Notes under the pieces: model-generated
Database searches by the model: none
What the model was told of the DNA's origin: nothing
The model's input: the letters and a program-made list of their open reading frames with translations, nothing else
Program-made: the position numbers and the translations under genes
DNA from: Bacillus norwichensis
Lineage (GTDB): Bacteria > Bacillota > Bacilli > Bacillales > Bacillaceae_C
DNA length: 64,000 nucleotides
Assembly (NCBI RefSeq): GCF_014836955.1
Contig: NZ_JACSPV010000002.1
Coordinates: 148,756-212,755, forward strand
Direction: 5' to 3'
In this document: positions 35,777-45,172 of the stretch, in pieces
How positions within the stretch are numbered: the first letter of the stretch is position 1
How the letters are laid out: every line of letters starts with the position of its first letter

Positions 35777-36049
35777 GTGACAGAGTTTTTAAAGGCACCA
35801 GAAAAATTGGAGCTTATGCAGGAAACTAAACAAAGAAGACAGTTTCAATTTACGATTTACGAAAATCATAAAAAGCAGCTATTTCATATGACTATGTTTG
35901 GATTAACAGGGGCTGCCGCAGGAATCTACCTATCAAACCTTTTAATCTTGAAACTTTTTATCGCACTCTCTGCTTTTTCGATTGCGGGTTATACGATGAC
36001 CAGTTATAAACTGAAAAAATGGATGAAGTATATGCATAAAAAACGCTGA
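35777..36049 (+). CDS. Small two-span membrane protein, unknown
   Basis: 90 residues from the GTG at 35777 (AGGG 8 bases upstream). A charged N-terminus EKLELMQETKQRR is followed by two hydrophobic helices (FGLTGAAAGIYLSNLLILKL and FIALSAFSIAGYTM) and a Lys-rich tail. Eleven bases after the MocR stop on the same strand. No family recognised; ATG at 35816 is an alternative start but is too close to its GGAG. Confidence 0.6.
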   Translation: MTEFLKAPEKLELMQETKQRRQFQFTIYENHKKQLFHMTMFGLTGAAAGIYLSNLLILKLFIALSAFSIAGYTMTSYKLKKWMKYMHKKR

Positions 36050-36099
36050 CTAATGCAGGGTGCTATTGAAAAAAGGACATCAAGAAAGGGGAAAGGCTT

Positions 36100-36525
36100 T
36101 TGAAAGCAGGATTGACCTTGGTTTTAGGCTTATTTTTGCTGATGGGGTGTGACATGCAAGAAGCTGAACCAATGGTTCTATTAGATAAAAAAATAGTAGA
36201 AGTGAAAATTTCCAACTCAAAGGGGTTTGGAGGGATGAATGAAAATAGTTTTCTATCCATAAAAGATAAAGAATCTTTGAATATAATGGAAAAAGCAATT
36301 ACAACTGCCATGAAACAGCCGGGAAAGGCCGACATCAAGGATCCTGATTATGATGTCATGGTGAAATATGAGTCAAAAGAAGGGGAGTTACCGACACATG
36401 GTCTCCATTTATGGTTGGGAGAAGAGGATGAACAGAGTATGTTGATGTATATTGCTGACGATTCAGTTTATCTAACTTCGGCGGAGATGACCCGAAAATT
36501 AAGGGAGCTCTTGCAAATTAACTAA
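36100..36525 (+). CDS. Lipoprotein of unknown function
   Basis: 141 residues. TTG start with AAAGGGG upstream, hydrophobic core LTLVLGLFLLMGC with lipobox Cys near 17. The mature part is mixed and hydrophilic with a pattern ENSFLSIKDKESLNIMEKAI ... LHLWLGEEDEQ resembling small Bacillus lipoproteins with a PepSY-like layout, but no family can be named. Probably membrane-anchored on the outer face. Confidence 0.65.
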   Translation: MKAGLTLVLGLFLLMGCDMQEAEPMVLLDKKIVEVKISNSKGFGGMNENSFLSIKDKESLNIMEKAITTAMKQPGKADIKDPDYDVMVKYESKEGELPTHGLHLWLGEEDEQSMLMYIADDSVYLTSAEMTRKLRELLQIN

Positions 36526-36658
36526 TATTTGCAAAGAGGTGCTGAACTTTGATTGTCGTTGACGAATCAATATTTGTGTAGGGAGCTATTCATTTTATGG
36601 CTAAAAGATCTATTTGAAAATGAATCAACAAGGTTTTATACATGATGTTTTTTAAAAG

Positions 36659-37531
36659 GTGATTAAAATCGAAAGATTGATATTGAACAAGTGTACCAGC
36701 TTTACTTCGGACTTAACCTTTGTGGCTGGTCAAATAACAGTGGATGGGACACTGCTCATCATTGAAACCAGTTTGAAGGAGTTTGATTATTTTCAACGTC
36801 CCGTTCCAAAAATCAATTTGATAATTCTGATAATTAAAGATGAAAACATTGAAACAATTGAATTAAATAATGTAGCTTTGATGCCGACGGGAATAGATTT
36901 ATTTTCAGACGGCACATTATTGCTTGTACAGACCCGCTGTTTAAAAGATGGCGCAAATATTGAGAGAAATGCGAGAAGGTATAATCCTAACGGGCAGTTA
37001 ATTGATGCTTTCACGCTTGGAGATGGAATAGAAAGCGTACAAATAGATGAAACAGATACAATCTGGGTAAGTTATTTTGATGAAGGAGTATTTGGAAATT
37101 TCGGATGGGAGCAGCCTATGGGGAGTGATGGTGTCATTGCCTACACAATGAATGGACGTAAGCTTTGGGGAGCAGGCAGTTTTGATATTGCTGATTGTTA
37201 TGCGTTGAATGTTGCGGGGACAAAGGAAGTTTATTTTTACTACTACGCTGACTTTTATCTTGTTCAATTAAATGAAAACAAAGACTTTGTCCGTTATCGT
37301 GTTGAAGGTAAGAATACATTACAGCAATTCATGTTTGACAAGGCGGGGTTGATCGGTCAAATAGATAGTTATACTATAATGCGTTTCACTGTAAGAAATA
37401 GGACGATTACGCCAAAAGAAAAAATGCAGTTAAGGGATGAACGGGGTAAACGTATTATTGGTCCAGTTTTTATGCGGGGAAAATATCTGTATGTTTATGG
37501 AAGGGATGGAATCTATCGGCGGAGTTTTTAA
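36659..37531 (+). CDS. Beta-propeller-like protein, unknown
   Basis: 290 residues with repeated short strand-turn motifs (GTLLIIETSL, DGTLLLVQTRC, DTIWVSYFDEGV, KEVYFYYYADFYL), suggesting a propeller of several blades. No signal peptide or membrane helix. GTG start with AAAAGG upstream is weak. Its 3' end overlaps nothing, and the cupin gene follows on the same strand 82 bases later. Family not recognised. Confidence 0.6.
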   Translation: MIKIERLILNKCTSFTSDLTFVAGQITVDGTLLIIETSLKEFDYFQRPVPKINLIILIIKDENIETIELNNVALMPTGIDLFSDGTLLLVQTRCLKDGANIERNARRYNPNGQLIDAFTLGDGIESVQIDETDTIWVSYFDEGVFGNFGWEQPMGSDGVIAYTMNGRKLWGAGSFDIADCYALNVAGTKEVYFYYYADFYLVQLNENKDFVRYRVEGKNTLQQFMFDKAGLIGQIDSYTIMRFTVRNRTITPKEKMQLRDERGKRIIGPVFMRGKYLYVYGRDGIYRRSF

Positions 37532-37613
37532 ATTGCTAGACGTTGAAATGGTCACACCCAATGTTTTTTCGCATATACAGGGTAGTGGTACTCATCTTTT
37601 TAGGAGGATTTCC

Positions 37614-38231
37614 ATGACCAAGTCTGGTTTTGTCCCTGATAATACAAACATAAAGAAAACGAGCGGTACTCCCAACCTTTTTATTGACTCAAAGGATAAT
37701 ATTTTCTTTGAAAGAGACCCTGAAAATATCGCTTATAAAGTTACGTCTACGCAGATACCGGCAATGGTGGGGGGCGCGTTTGTTGATCTTTATCTTACAA
37801 AAGGACATATTCGAGAGCCGCATTGGCATCCAAATGCCTGGGAGCTGGATGTTGTGGTTTCAGGAGAAGCCATTATTTCCATTGTTGATCCCGACACTAA
37901 AAGTTTGCATAACTACAGAGCGAAGCCGGGCCAAGTGGTATTTATTCCAATGGCATGGTGGCATTGGATTAGACCGGTAACAGAAAAACTGCATCTTCAT
38001 CTATTCTTTAACAATGATCAATTTGAGTCTGCGGAAGGGTCCGATACGTTACGTCTAACACCTCCAGAGGTTTTTCAGCTTTCTTATGGTGTTGATGCCA
38101 AAGAAATAGCTGATGCATTGCTTCCGGTTACAGAATCTGTCGTAATAGGACCGCCGTCCAAACCAGCACGTTCAATCCCCCGTACCAAAGAGATTTCCAT
38201 AAATATTAACAACAAGTCTATTAAAATATAA
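37614..38231 (+). CDS. Cupin-domain protein (oxalate-decarboxylase-like)
   Basis: 205 residues from the ATG at 37614 (TAGGAGG upstream); the longer frame running back over the propeller gene is dropped. The cupin metal motif is visible: REPHWHPNAWELDVVVSGEA (two His plus Glu) and later MAWWHWIRPV (fourth His). Similar half-cupins occur in oxalate decarboxylases and in dehydratases or epimerases; the reaction cannot be told. Mn or Fe ligand set complete. Confidence 0.8.
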   Translation: MTKSGFVPDNTNIKKTSGTPNLFIDSKDNIFFERDPENIAYKVTSTQIPAMVGGAFVDLYLTKGHIREPHWHPNAWELDVVVSGEAIISIVDPDTKSLHNYRAKPGQVVFIPMAWWHWIRPVTEKLHLHLFFNNDQFESAEGSDTLRLTPPEVFQLSYGVDAKEIADALLPVTESVVIGPPSKPARSIPRTKEISININNKSIKI

Positions 38232-38260
38232 AAATTTTACAGCTAATTTCGACTTTTATA

Positions 38261-38289
38261 TTGACAACTATCAACTCTCAATATATGAT
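38261..38289 (+). promoter_or_regulatory. leuA promoter
   Basis: TTGACA (38261-38266), 17-base spacer, TATGAT (38284-38289): near-consensus sigma-A promoter in front of the T-box leader. Confidence 0.88.
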
Positions 38290-38299
38290 TGCTTATAAT

Positions 38300-38580
38300 C
38301 AAATAATAACAAGCAAAGATTGGAAATAGTAAAAGGACAGTAAGCTTTTCAGAGAGCCGATGGCTGGTGAGAATCGGTAGTTATTCCCTTTGAACTCCTC
38401 CAAGAGCTGCTCCCTGAACAAATTTCAGTAGGGGATGCCGGGTTTCTTCCGTTAAGAGGATAGGTGGTGATAGCCGCCGAAAATGAGTGGGTTATTTATG
38501 TTTTTAATTTAACCAATTAGAGTGGTACCGCGAGCACAGCCTCGTCTCTATATTTTTATAGAGACGGGGCTTTTTATATT
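38300..38580 (+). ncRNA. T-box leader of leuA (probably leucine-specific)
   Basis: The conserved T-box bulge AGAGTGGTACCGCG lies at 38519-38532, followed by a terminator stem CGTCTCTATA/TATAGAGACG with a T run at 38543-38578. The antiterminator competes with this terminator. In stem I, GAACTC near 38391 is at the usual specifier place, giving codon CTC (Leu), which fits the leuA gene downstream (inference; the fold was not computed). Uncharged tRNA-Leu would let transcription continue. Confidence 0.85.
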
Positions 38581-38598
38581 GAAAAGGAGTGTATTGAA

Positions 38599-40143
38599 AT
38601 GGCGAGAAAAATTTGGGTGTTTGATACGACTTTAAGAGATGGAGAGCAGGTTCCAGGTGCAAAGCTGGACCAATATGAAAAGCTGGAAGTGGCTCAGCAG
38701 CTTAAAAAGCTTGGGGTTGATATGATTGAGGCAGGCTTTCCTTCATCTTCTACTGGCGATTTCAATGCTGTGAAAGAAATTGCTACAAAAGTGGGGAATA
38801 CAGATGATATTATCATTACTGCTTTGGCAAGGGCGGTAAAATCTGATATTGATGCGGTTTATAACAGTGTAAAATATGCTAATAATCCGCTTATCCATAT
38901 GGTTTTAGGTACTTCAGATATTCATGTGGAAAAGAAATTCGGAAAATCGAAAGACCAGATAATGGATATTGGTGTAGAAGCCGTGAAATATGCAAAAAGC
39001 TTATTACCTAACGTTCAGTACTCAACAGAGGATGCATCCCGTTCCGATTTTGAGTACTTATGGAAAACCATTGAAGCTGTTGTTAAGGCTGGGGCTACTA
39101 TTATTAATGTTCCCGATACGGTCGGGTATGCTGAGCCGGAAGAGTTTGGTGAACTGCTTTTTAAATTAAATGATCGTTTGAAAAATTTGAATGATACTGT
39201 TCTTTTAAGTGTCCATTGTCATAATGACCTTGGTATGGCGACAGCCAATACTTTAGCTGCAATCAAAAACGGAGCGGATAAAGTAGAGTGTACGATAAAT
39301 GGAATTGGAGAACGTGCTGGTAATGCGGCTCTTGAAGAAGTCGTAATGGCGATGAATACTCGTTCATCTGTCTACCAGACTTACACGAACGTCAATACTA
39401 AGGAGATTATGAATACATCTAAGTTGGTAAGCAGTTTTATGGGACTTGATGTTCAAGTGAATAAAGCCATCACAGGAGACAATGCCTTTGCTCATTCCTC
39501 CGGTATTCACCAAGACGGCTTGTTGAAATCGAGAGATGCTTACGAAATCATCAGTCCGCTTGAAGTCGGACTGGAGGATATGGAGCTTGTATTAACAGCA
39601 CGATCCGGTCGTCATGCAGTTAAAAACGCTCTTAACAAATTAGGACTTAATGAATTTACGGATATACAATTTGAAGAGATTTTTGAAGACTTCCTTGAAA
39701 TGGCTGATAAGAAAAAAGAGGTTTATAACCATGATTTATATATCATCGTAGAGAATTATTTCAAAGAATCCCATATCAGCGATAATTTCTTTGAATTGGT
39801 AGATCTACAAGTGATTAGTAACACAAGCTTTCCGTCAGCCAGCGTGAAATTGAAAAAAGAAGGCCAAATATTGGAGGGAAGCGCAGTCGGCTCAGGTCCA
39901 ATCGATGCTCTATATTCCGCTATTATGGAAATCAGCCAGCTTGACATTCAACTGCGAGAATATAACATCAGCAGTGTCTCAAGAGGGAAAGAGGCAGTGG
40001 GGAAAGTTAAAATTCAAGTGGAATTTAGAGGAGAGAAGTATACTGCCAAAGCGACAGACACCGATATTATGAAGGCCAGTGCACTTGCATTTATTAATGT
40101 AATCAATAATATCGTTGTTGATCATTTAGTTCCGGCTAACTAA
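38599..40143 (+). CDS. leuA: 2-isopropylmalate synthase
   Basis: 514 residues. First step of leucine synthesis: acetyl-CoA plus 2-oxoisovalerate gives 2-isopropylmalate. The TIM barrel starts [12 protein letters not shown], the metal-binding HCHNDLGMA is at about 204, and the C-terminal regulatory domain (residues 390-514, [11 protein letters not shown] ... GSGPIDALY) binds leucine for feedback inhibition. AAAGGAGTG precedes the ATG. It is a single gene, not in an ilv-leu operon, and is under T-box control; a terminator follows at 40228-40274. Confidence 0.95.
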   Translation: MARKIWVFDTTLRDGEQVPGAKLDQYEKLEVAQQLKKLGVDMIEAGFPSSSTGDFNAVKEIATKVGNTDDIIITALARAVKSDIDAVYNSVKYANNPLIHMVLGTSDIHVEKKFGKSKDQIMDIGVEAVKYAKSLLPNVQYSTEDASRSDFEYLWKTIEAVVKAGATIINVPDTVGYAEPEEFGELLFKLNDRLKNLNDTVLLSVHCHNDLGMATANTLAAIKNGADKVECTINGIGERAGNAALEEVVMAMNTRSSVYQTYTNVNTKEIMNTSKLVSSFMGLDVQVNKAITGDNAFAHSSGIHQDGLLKSRDAYEIISPLEVGLEDMELVLTARSGRHAVKNALNKLGLNEFTDIQFEEIFEDFLEMADKKKEVYNHDLYIIVENYFKESHISDNFFELVDLQVISNTSFPSASVKLKKEGQILEGSAVGSGPIDALYSAIMEISQLDIQLREYNISSVSRGKEAVGKVKIQVEFRGEKYTAKATDTDIMKASALAFINVINNIVVDHLVPAN

Positions 40144-40227
40144 ATTAGTGATGGAATAGATACTCACAATCAATAATAAAGCTTCTAATTAACTTTTTTA
40201 ATGTGAAATGATCATCAAAACACATAT

Positions 40228-40274
40228 CCCCCTAAAGTTAGACGAGCCATTCTACTTTAGGGGGTGTTTTTTTG
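40228..40274 (+). terminator. Terminator after leuA
   Basis: CCCCCTAAAGT/ACTTTAGGGGG stem with a 15-base loop and a T run. Confidence 0.88.
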
Positions 40275-40401
40275 CCTGTTGTGAACTTGACGAATTTGCT
40301 TCTAAGTACTATCATCCAGTTTATTACCATTAGAAAAACAGCGGAATCCTGAATCTTGACAACGGATTTTGTATAAATGAACGGGAAAAGGGGGCAGCCA
40401 G

Positions 40402-40872
40402 ATGATTTTGGTGAGTTCTTGCTTAGCAGGGCTAAAAGTTAGATATGACGGAAGACATAGTCTGCATGAGCAAATACAAAAGTTGGTGGCGGAAAATAAA
40501 GCAATCACGATATGCCCTGAACTGAGCGGCGGTTTCTCCACCCCAAGGGAGCCAGCGGAAATAGCAGGTGGAGATGGGTATGATGTTCTTGATGGGAAGG
40601 CGAAGGTAATAGATAGGTCAGGTAAAGAGGTCACGGATTTGTACATGAAAGGTGCTCACGCGACGCTAAAACTAGCAAGAGAAGTCAAGGCATCACTTGT
40701 TGTATTGAAGGAAAACAGCCCATCCTGCGGCAGCTCTATGATTTACAACGGTGAATTTAGTGGCATTAAGATTGCTAGTGATGGCGTTACGTCCGCCTTA
40801 CTGAAAAGAAACGGCTTTCGGGTTATTTCGGAAGAACAGTTAGATGAAAAAACGATTGAATCCTTCCTTTAA
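40402..40872 (+). CDS. DUF523 protein
   Basis: 156 residues, the length of DUF523. VSSCLAGLKVRYDG, ICPELSGG and ENSPSCGSSM carry the three conserved Cys positions of the family, which may bind a metal or Fe-S cluster. GGGGGCAG site about 6 bases before the ATG. Function not established. Confidence 0.88.
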   Translation: MILVSSCLAGLKVRYDGRHSLHEQIQKLVAENKAITICPELSGGFSTPREPAEIAGGDGYDVLDGKAKVIDRSGKEVTDLYMKGAHATLKLAREVKASLVVLKENSPSCGSSMIYNGEFSGIKIASDGVTSALLKRNGFRVISEEQLDEKTIESFL

Positions 40873-40943
40873 CTTAAATTGACGGCATTGTTACGGCTCA
40901 TGGACCAATAGGGAGGGGTGGAACCCTCCTCCCTAAACAGTGA

Positions 40944-41378
40944 CTATTGACTCTGATCACCAAATGCAAATAACAGGTCTAGCTCACATGCTAAATCTCC
41001 ATCAACAGTAGCGACTCCTTTACCTTTGCCTACGGCTCCTTTTAATCGTGTAATTTCAACTTGCATCCGAAGCTGATCCCCTGGCTTAACTTGCTTTTTA
41101 AAGCGGCAATTATCTATGCCTGCTAACAAACCTAAGCGTCCACGGTTGTCTTCTTGGGATAACATGGCAACCGCACTTACTTGAGCCAATGCTTCAACAA
41201 TCAATACTCCGGGCATTACTGGATCTTCAGGAAAATGACCATTAAAAAAACGCTCATTTACAGTCACATTTTTAATCCCAACAGCCTTTTTACCTTCCTC
41301 AACCTCGATAATCTTATCCACTAAAAGAAATGGATGGCGATGTTTTATCGTGTCTTTGATTTCTTGAACATCAAACAT
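40944..41378 (-). CDS. fabZ: 3-hydroxyacyl-ACP dehydratase FabZ
   Basis: 144 residues from the ATG at 41378; two codons upstream a TTG is an alternative. Catalytic His48 is in [12 protein letters not shown] and Glu62 in LIVEALAQ. Removes water from 3-hydroxyacyl-ACP. It overlaps the end of fabH by eight bases, so the two are co-translated. B. subtilis has its main fabZ elsewhere, so this is probably a second dehydratase dedicated to this small cluster (inference). Confidence 0.92.
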   Translation of the reverse strand: MFDVQEIKDTIKHRHPFLLVDKIIEVEEGKKAVGIKNVTVNERFFNGHFPEDPVMPGVLIVEALAQVSAVAMLSQEDNRGRLGLLAGIDNCRFKKQVKPGDQLRMQVEITRLKGAVGKGKGVATVDGDLACELDLLFAFGDQSQ

Positions 41379-42369
41379 CTTCAACGTCCCATTTCAAAAT
41401 GACCCCGGCATGTGTCAGTCCTCCGCCAAACCCATAAGCTAACAGGGTATCGCCTCTCTTTATTTTTCCTTCATCTATGCCTATTTGCATCGCTAACGGG
41501 ATCGAAACTGAAGAAGTATTTCCAAGATATTCAACGCTTGTCAATGTTTTTTCAAGTGAAATCTCTGATTTTTCACAAATGGATTCGATCATACGCAAAT
41601 TAGCACTGTGCGGAATAAACCAGTCAATGTCATCCTTTTTTAATCCAGCTTTGTTCAGTAATTCATTTATACCTAATGGAAGCGTGCGGGAAGCCCATTT
41701 ATATACTTCTCTTCCGTTTTGTACCAGCATTCCAGACGGATTCAAAGGCTGCCCCTGCATTGTAGTAGATAGATTTGTGCTATATACATGGTTGCCTCCT
41801 TCCCCGTAGGTTCCCATGTGGCTGGCGATAAAGCCTGGCATTTCATCATCTCTTTCCACTAAAACAGCAGCGGCTCCGTCACCAAATAAAATACAAGTTG
41901 TCCGGTCTGTGTAATCCGTGATTTTGGACATGGTTTCGGCAGCAACAAATAAAATTTTTCTATGAAGTCCAGACGTAATCAATCCGTTGGCTACATGCAA
42001 TCCATAAGTGAAACCAGCGCAAGCTGCATTCAGGTCAATTGCACCAGTCTGTTTTATTTGAAAATGTTTTTGGATTTGGCTGGCTACATTCGGAAATGTG
42101 TAGTCGGGTGTAGAGGTGGCTACAATGATGCAATCTACATCAGAAACATCTTTTTTGTATCGTTTGATTAAGTTGTCTACCGCTTTAAGAGCCAATGTCG
42201 AAGAAAATTCGTTTTCAGCGGCAATTCTTCTTTCTTTCATACCGGTTCTTTGGATGATCCATTCATTATTTGTATCAACCATATTTTCTAGATCTTCATT
42301 TGTTAATCTCTTTTCGGGGACATAGCTTCCCAATGCTGTTATTTTGGCTTTGGATTGAATGTTAGTCAT
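41371..42369 (-). CDS. fabH: 3-oxoacyl-ACP synthase III, FabH
   Basis: 332 residues from the ATG at 42369 (AAAGGAG 8 bases upstream; the extra 12 codons of the open frame have no site). Catalytic triad Cys117 (DLNAACAGF), His254 (WFIPHSAN), Asn284 (YLGNTSS). Starts fatty-acid synthesis by condensing acyl-CoA with malonyl-ACP, and its pocket decides branched or straight chains. Bacilli often have two FabH paralogues. A palindrome TATCACTTAGTGATA lies at 42400-42414 upstream. Confidence 0.94.
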   Translation of the reverse strand: MTNIQSKAKITALGSYVPEKRLTNEDLENMVDTNNEWIIQRTGMKERRIAAENEFSSTLALKAVDNLIKRYKKDVSDVDCIIVATSTPDYTFPNVASQIQKHFQIKQTGAIDLNAACAGFTYGLHVANGLITSGLHRKILFVAAETMSKITDYTDRTTCILFGDGAAAVLVERDDEMPGFIASHMGTYGEGGNHVYSTNLSTTMQGQPLNPSGMLVQNGREVYKWASRTLPLGINELLNKAGLKKDDIDWFIPHSANLRMIESICEKSEISLEKTLTSVEYLGNTSSVSIPLAMQIGIDEGKIKRGDTLLAYGFGGGLTHAGVILKWDVEDV

Positions 42370-42399
42370 TAAAACGCTCCTTTTCTTATCATAAGGTAC

Positions 42400-42414
42400 T
42401 ATCACTTAGTGATA
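42400..42414. promoter_or_regulatory. Palindrome upstream of fabH, possible operator
   Basis: TATCACTTAGTGATA is a near-perfect inverted repeat, overlapping a likely minus-strand promoter TTATCA, 16 bases, TATGAT. Regulator unknown; it does not match the FapR pattern fully, although AGTACC nearby is a FapR half-site. Confidence 0.5.
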
Positions 42415-42453
42415 ATGAAAATGTATGAAAAGCCCATGGCTGCCTTGTTAATG

Positions 42454-43026
42454 TTAATTGGTTTTAAGGGAATTTATTTTTTCTGACAAGAGATCTGTTG
42501 ATGCAGCCAACTCAGATCTATTTTTAGTATTTACATAGAAAGGTTCTCCAAAAATGATGGCTGCTTTTCTTTCTTTCCAAAACTCTTTTATATTTGCTGG
42601 TCCTTCATATGCGGCGGGAATAATTGGAACCTTTGCTAAGTTTGCAATGGTGACAGCTCCCCGCTTCAATGAAACTTCTTCCGCTGTTCTTGTCCCGCCT
42701 GGAAAAATGCCCACAACTTCACCTGATTTCAGTAGCTTAATAGGCGTTTTTATGCTGCTTGGTGAAGGATTTTCACGGTTAACAGGAAAAGCATTAATCT
42801 TAGAAAGAAAAAAAGAAGCCAACCTATTCGTAAACAGTTCTTGCTTCGCCATAAAATGAATCGGGCGCGGCGTACAAATTCCCAGAATGACAACATCTAA
42901 CCAGCCTTTGTGTGAGCATGTTAAAATAAAACCGCCTTCTGATGGAAGTACGTGTTTATTTCTTACTTCCACTTTACCGAGGGTACGCAAAATAATGGTG
43001 GCCAATATAAGAACAAATTTGTACAT
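42454..43026 (-). CDS. plsC: 1-acyl-sn-glycerol-3-phosphate acyltransferase, PlsC family
   Basis: 190 residues from the ATG at 43026, which has GGAG 7 bases upstream. The open frame is longer but runs over the promoter. Acyltransferase motifs: H-x4-D in CSHKGWLDVV, and FPGGTRTAEE, PIIPAAYEG. Makes phosphatidic acid from lysophosphatidic acid at the membrane. An N-terminal hydrophobic helix anchors it. A FapR operator sits on the -10 box. Adjacent fabH-fabZ suggests linked lipid synthesis. Confidence 0.92.
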   Translation of the reverse strand: MYKFVLILATIILRTLGKVEVRNKHVLPSEGGFILTCSHKGWLDVVILGICTPRPIHFMAKQELFTNRLASFFLSKINAFPVNRENPSPSSIKTPIKLLKSGEVVGIFPGGTRTAEEVSLKRGAVTIANLAKVPIIPAAYEGPANIKEFWKERKAAIIFGEPFYVNTKNRSELAASTDLLSEKINSLKTN

Positions 43027-43052
43027 GAAATCACTCCGGATTACTATCAAGT

Positions 43053-43098
43053 TATAGCACCTGGTGCTAATTATAAAGAAAATGAAAAAAATATTCAA
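43053..43098 (-). promoter_or_regulatory. plsC promoter with FapR operator
   Basis: On the minus strand TTGAAT (43093-43098), 17-base spacer, TATAAT (43070-43075), overlapped by the palindrome TATAGCACCTGGTGCTAAT (43053-43071). Same motif as in front of fabI. It identifies plsC as a FapR target and fixes the start codon. Confidence 0.88.
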
Positions 43099-43265
43099 CT
43101 TTACTAAAGTGAACAATTGAAAACATTGTCTAGTTTGTCCTTTGAAAGCAATGATTCTCTAGCTCATGGATAGGTGAGAGGAAACAGATTGAATTTTGAT
43201 TGTACGTTGCGGTTAAAACGGGATATTATTAAGTAAATGGCAGTTTTTCAAAGGAGACTTTTGTC

Positions 43266-44282
43266 TTGAAAAAAGCAAAAAGCATTAGATTTCATGAGTT
43301 TGGTAATCCGAAAGACGTTTTAAAAATGGAATATAAAAGTGTTCAGGCGCCGTCTGATAATGAAGTTCTTGTGCGTATGTTGGTTCGTCCAATTAATCCG
43401 TCTGACTTAATCCCGATAAGAGGTTCTTATTCTCATCGAATTTCTTTACCGGCTATTCCTGGCTATGAAGGGGTGGGAATAGTTGAAGAGGTAGGTGCAG
43501 CGGTATCTAAAAACCTTATTGGAAAGCGAGTGCTGCCTTTACGAGGGGAAGGTACTTGGCAGGAATTTGTGACAACATCAGCAGCATTTGCGGTACCTAT
43601 ACCTGACTCTATTGATAACATCATTGCATCTCAAATGTATATAAATCCAATTACAGCATGGGTGATTTGTACTGAAAAGCTTGGGTTACGTCCTGGTGAT
43701 ACGTTGGCGGTCAATGCTTGTGGCTCTTCGATCGGACGCATTTTTGTGCAGTTGTCAAAAGTGTTGGGTTTTCGATTAATTGCAGTAACCAGAAATGATC
43801 GATACGCTGATGAGCTAAATCAGCTGGGTGCCTGGTATGTCATTAACACATCCAAGGAATCATTGCGTGAGACCGTTTTGAACTTAACGAATGGGCGGGG
43901 GGCTTCCGCTGCTATTGATTCAGTGGGAGGACAGTCTGGTACTGAATTAGCTCATTGTGTACAGGCTCAAGGGATTTTTTTAAGTATCGGACTTTTATCC
44001 GGGGTCCCCGCGGACTGGGCGGAGATTGCTAGGAAAACAATGGTGAGCTCTCAAATATTCCATTTGCGGCATTGGAATGACAAAGTATCGACTGAAACCT
44101 GGCAAGGAACCTTCAGTCATTTGATCGCATTAATAAATAATCACCAACTAAGTCTAACGAAGCCGGCTTTCCAGTATGACTTATCAGAAATTAAAGCAGC
44201 TGTTACATCCAGTGAAACGCCTAATAGGAGGAGAGGGAAAGTATTTTTAACTTCATTTGGCGAAAGTCTTCCACTTCTGTAA
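43266..44282 (+). CDS. Zinc-free medium-chain reductase, MECR/trans-2-enoyl reductase-like
   Basis: 338 residues. TTG start with AAAGGAG upstream. The MDR fold has IPGYEGVGIVEEVG early, QMYINPITAWVI, and the nucleotide motif LAVNACGSSIGRIFVQLSK at about 155-173 without the zinc-ligand Cys/His set of alcohol dehydrogenases. It resembles the mitochondrial 2-enoyl thioester reductase branch, NADPH-dependent. Its place beside fabH, fabZ and plsC favours an enoyl-ACP/CoA role. The last 11-12 residues are encoded by repeat copy E, which also gives the stop. Confidence 0.82.
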   Translation: MKKAKSIRFHEFGNPKDVLKMEYKSVQAPSDNEVLVRMLVRPINPSDLIPIRGSYSHRISLPAIPGYEGVGIVEEVGAAVSKNLIGKRVLPLRGEGTWQEFVTTSAAFAVPIPDSIDNIIASQMYINPITAWVICTEKLGLRPGDTLAVNACGSSIGRIFVQLSKVLGFRLIAVTRNDRYADELNQLGAWYVINTSKESLRETVLNLTNGRGASAAIDSVGGQSGTELAHCVQAQGIFLSIGLLSGVPADWAEIARKTMVSSQIFHLRHWNDKVSTETWQGTFSHLIALINNHQLSLTKPAFQYDLSEIKAAVTSSETPNRRRGKVFLTSFGESLPLL

Positions 44283-44406
44283 GTGGTGAGATGAAAGCAT
44301 TCCATTCAGTTGGGGTTCAACCCCCGTCTGAATAAAGTTAACGACGGAAATGTGTCGAGCTAGACTTGATAAAATTTGGGCGCAAATACGCCAAGAATCT
44401 TTTGAT
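44246..44406 (+). repeat. Dispersed structured repeat, copy E
   Basis: Starts inside the 3' end of the reductase gene (TTTTTAACTTCATTTGGCG aligns with TTTAACTTTATTCAGC) and runs through TCTTCCACTTCTG, AAGTGGTGAGATG, ATTCAGTTGGGG TTCAA CCCCCGTCTGAAT, and the module 2 AAAATTTGGGCGCAAATACGCC. The SLPLL stop segment of the upstream protein comes from it. Confidence 0.88.
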
Positions 44407-44512
44407 CAAGCTAAAGAAGTAGATTTTCTTTTCAAACCCCCTATACGTCTAATATAGAATGCTATTTAGTAACCCCCCTCATTATTAAAGGGGGGTTACA
44501 AGTGGTGTGCAG

Positions 44513-45115
44513 TTAGATTAAATCCATGATTAGATAAATGGCGGTGGCCCATATGAACAAGGCGGAGCACTTGTTGAATATGTTCATTAAACCTCCGCTA
44601 TCATCCAATTTCTTCATCATCATACCTGCAAAAGTTAATCCAAAGAACCAGATCCAGGATACTGCAATACAGGCAATTGTAAACAAGGCTTGTTCTGTTC
44701 CAGTGTATTTTAATGCACTTGTTCCAATTACACCAATAGTGTCTAAGATAGCGTGTGGATTTAATAAAGACACGGATAGTGCAAAAAAGATTTGTTGCCG
44801 GATGGGTAATGCTTTATTCGTTTCAGTTGCTGCAGGCTGGGCCTTCCAGATCGTATATCCCATATAAAGTAGAAATAAAATTCCAGCTATCATAAGAATA
44901 AGACGAAGCCATTCAAACTGTAAAACGATGACAGAGACGCCTAAAACGGCCAAAAGGATTAAAAATGTATCGCATAAACCAGCAGTAATCGTGGCTGGAA
45001 GTGCCCGGACCCAATTCGGTTGTGTGGCTCCTTGTGAGAATACAAATACATTTTGCACGCCCAAAGGCAATATGAGTCCAAATGCCAAAATAACTCCATG
45101 AAAAATACTTTCCAA
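44513..45115 (-). CDS. LysE/ArgO family amino-acid exporter
   Basis: 200 residues from the TTG at 45115, which has GAAAGGAG 8 bases upstream; the open frame goes six codons further but would place its start inside that site. Six hydrophobic spans with ILPLGVQNVFVFSQG and LLNPHAILDTIGVIG, the LysE hallmarks. Exports basic or other amino acids. Divergent from a MocR regulator that probably controls it. Confidence 0.9.
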   Translation of the reverse strand: MESIFHGVILAFGLILPLGVQNVFVFSQGATQPNWVRALPATITAGLCDTFLILLAVLGVSVIVLQFEWLRLILMIAGILFLLYMGYTIWKAQPAATETNKALPIRQQIFFALSVSLLNPHAILDTIGVIGTSALKYTGTEQALFTIACIAVSWIWFFGLTFAGMMMKKLDDSGGLMNIFNKCSALFIWATAIYLIMDLI

Positions 45116-45172
45116 GTGGTCAACTCCTTTCAATTATTATCCTACTATGGTAAAAATAAAAGAAAACGACCA

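Noticed and set aside
36659..38231. Fusion of the propeller and cupin genes
   Set aside because: The cupin frame has its own TAGGAGG site and ATG at 37614, and lies in a different frame from the propeller gene.
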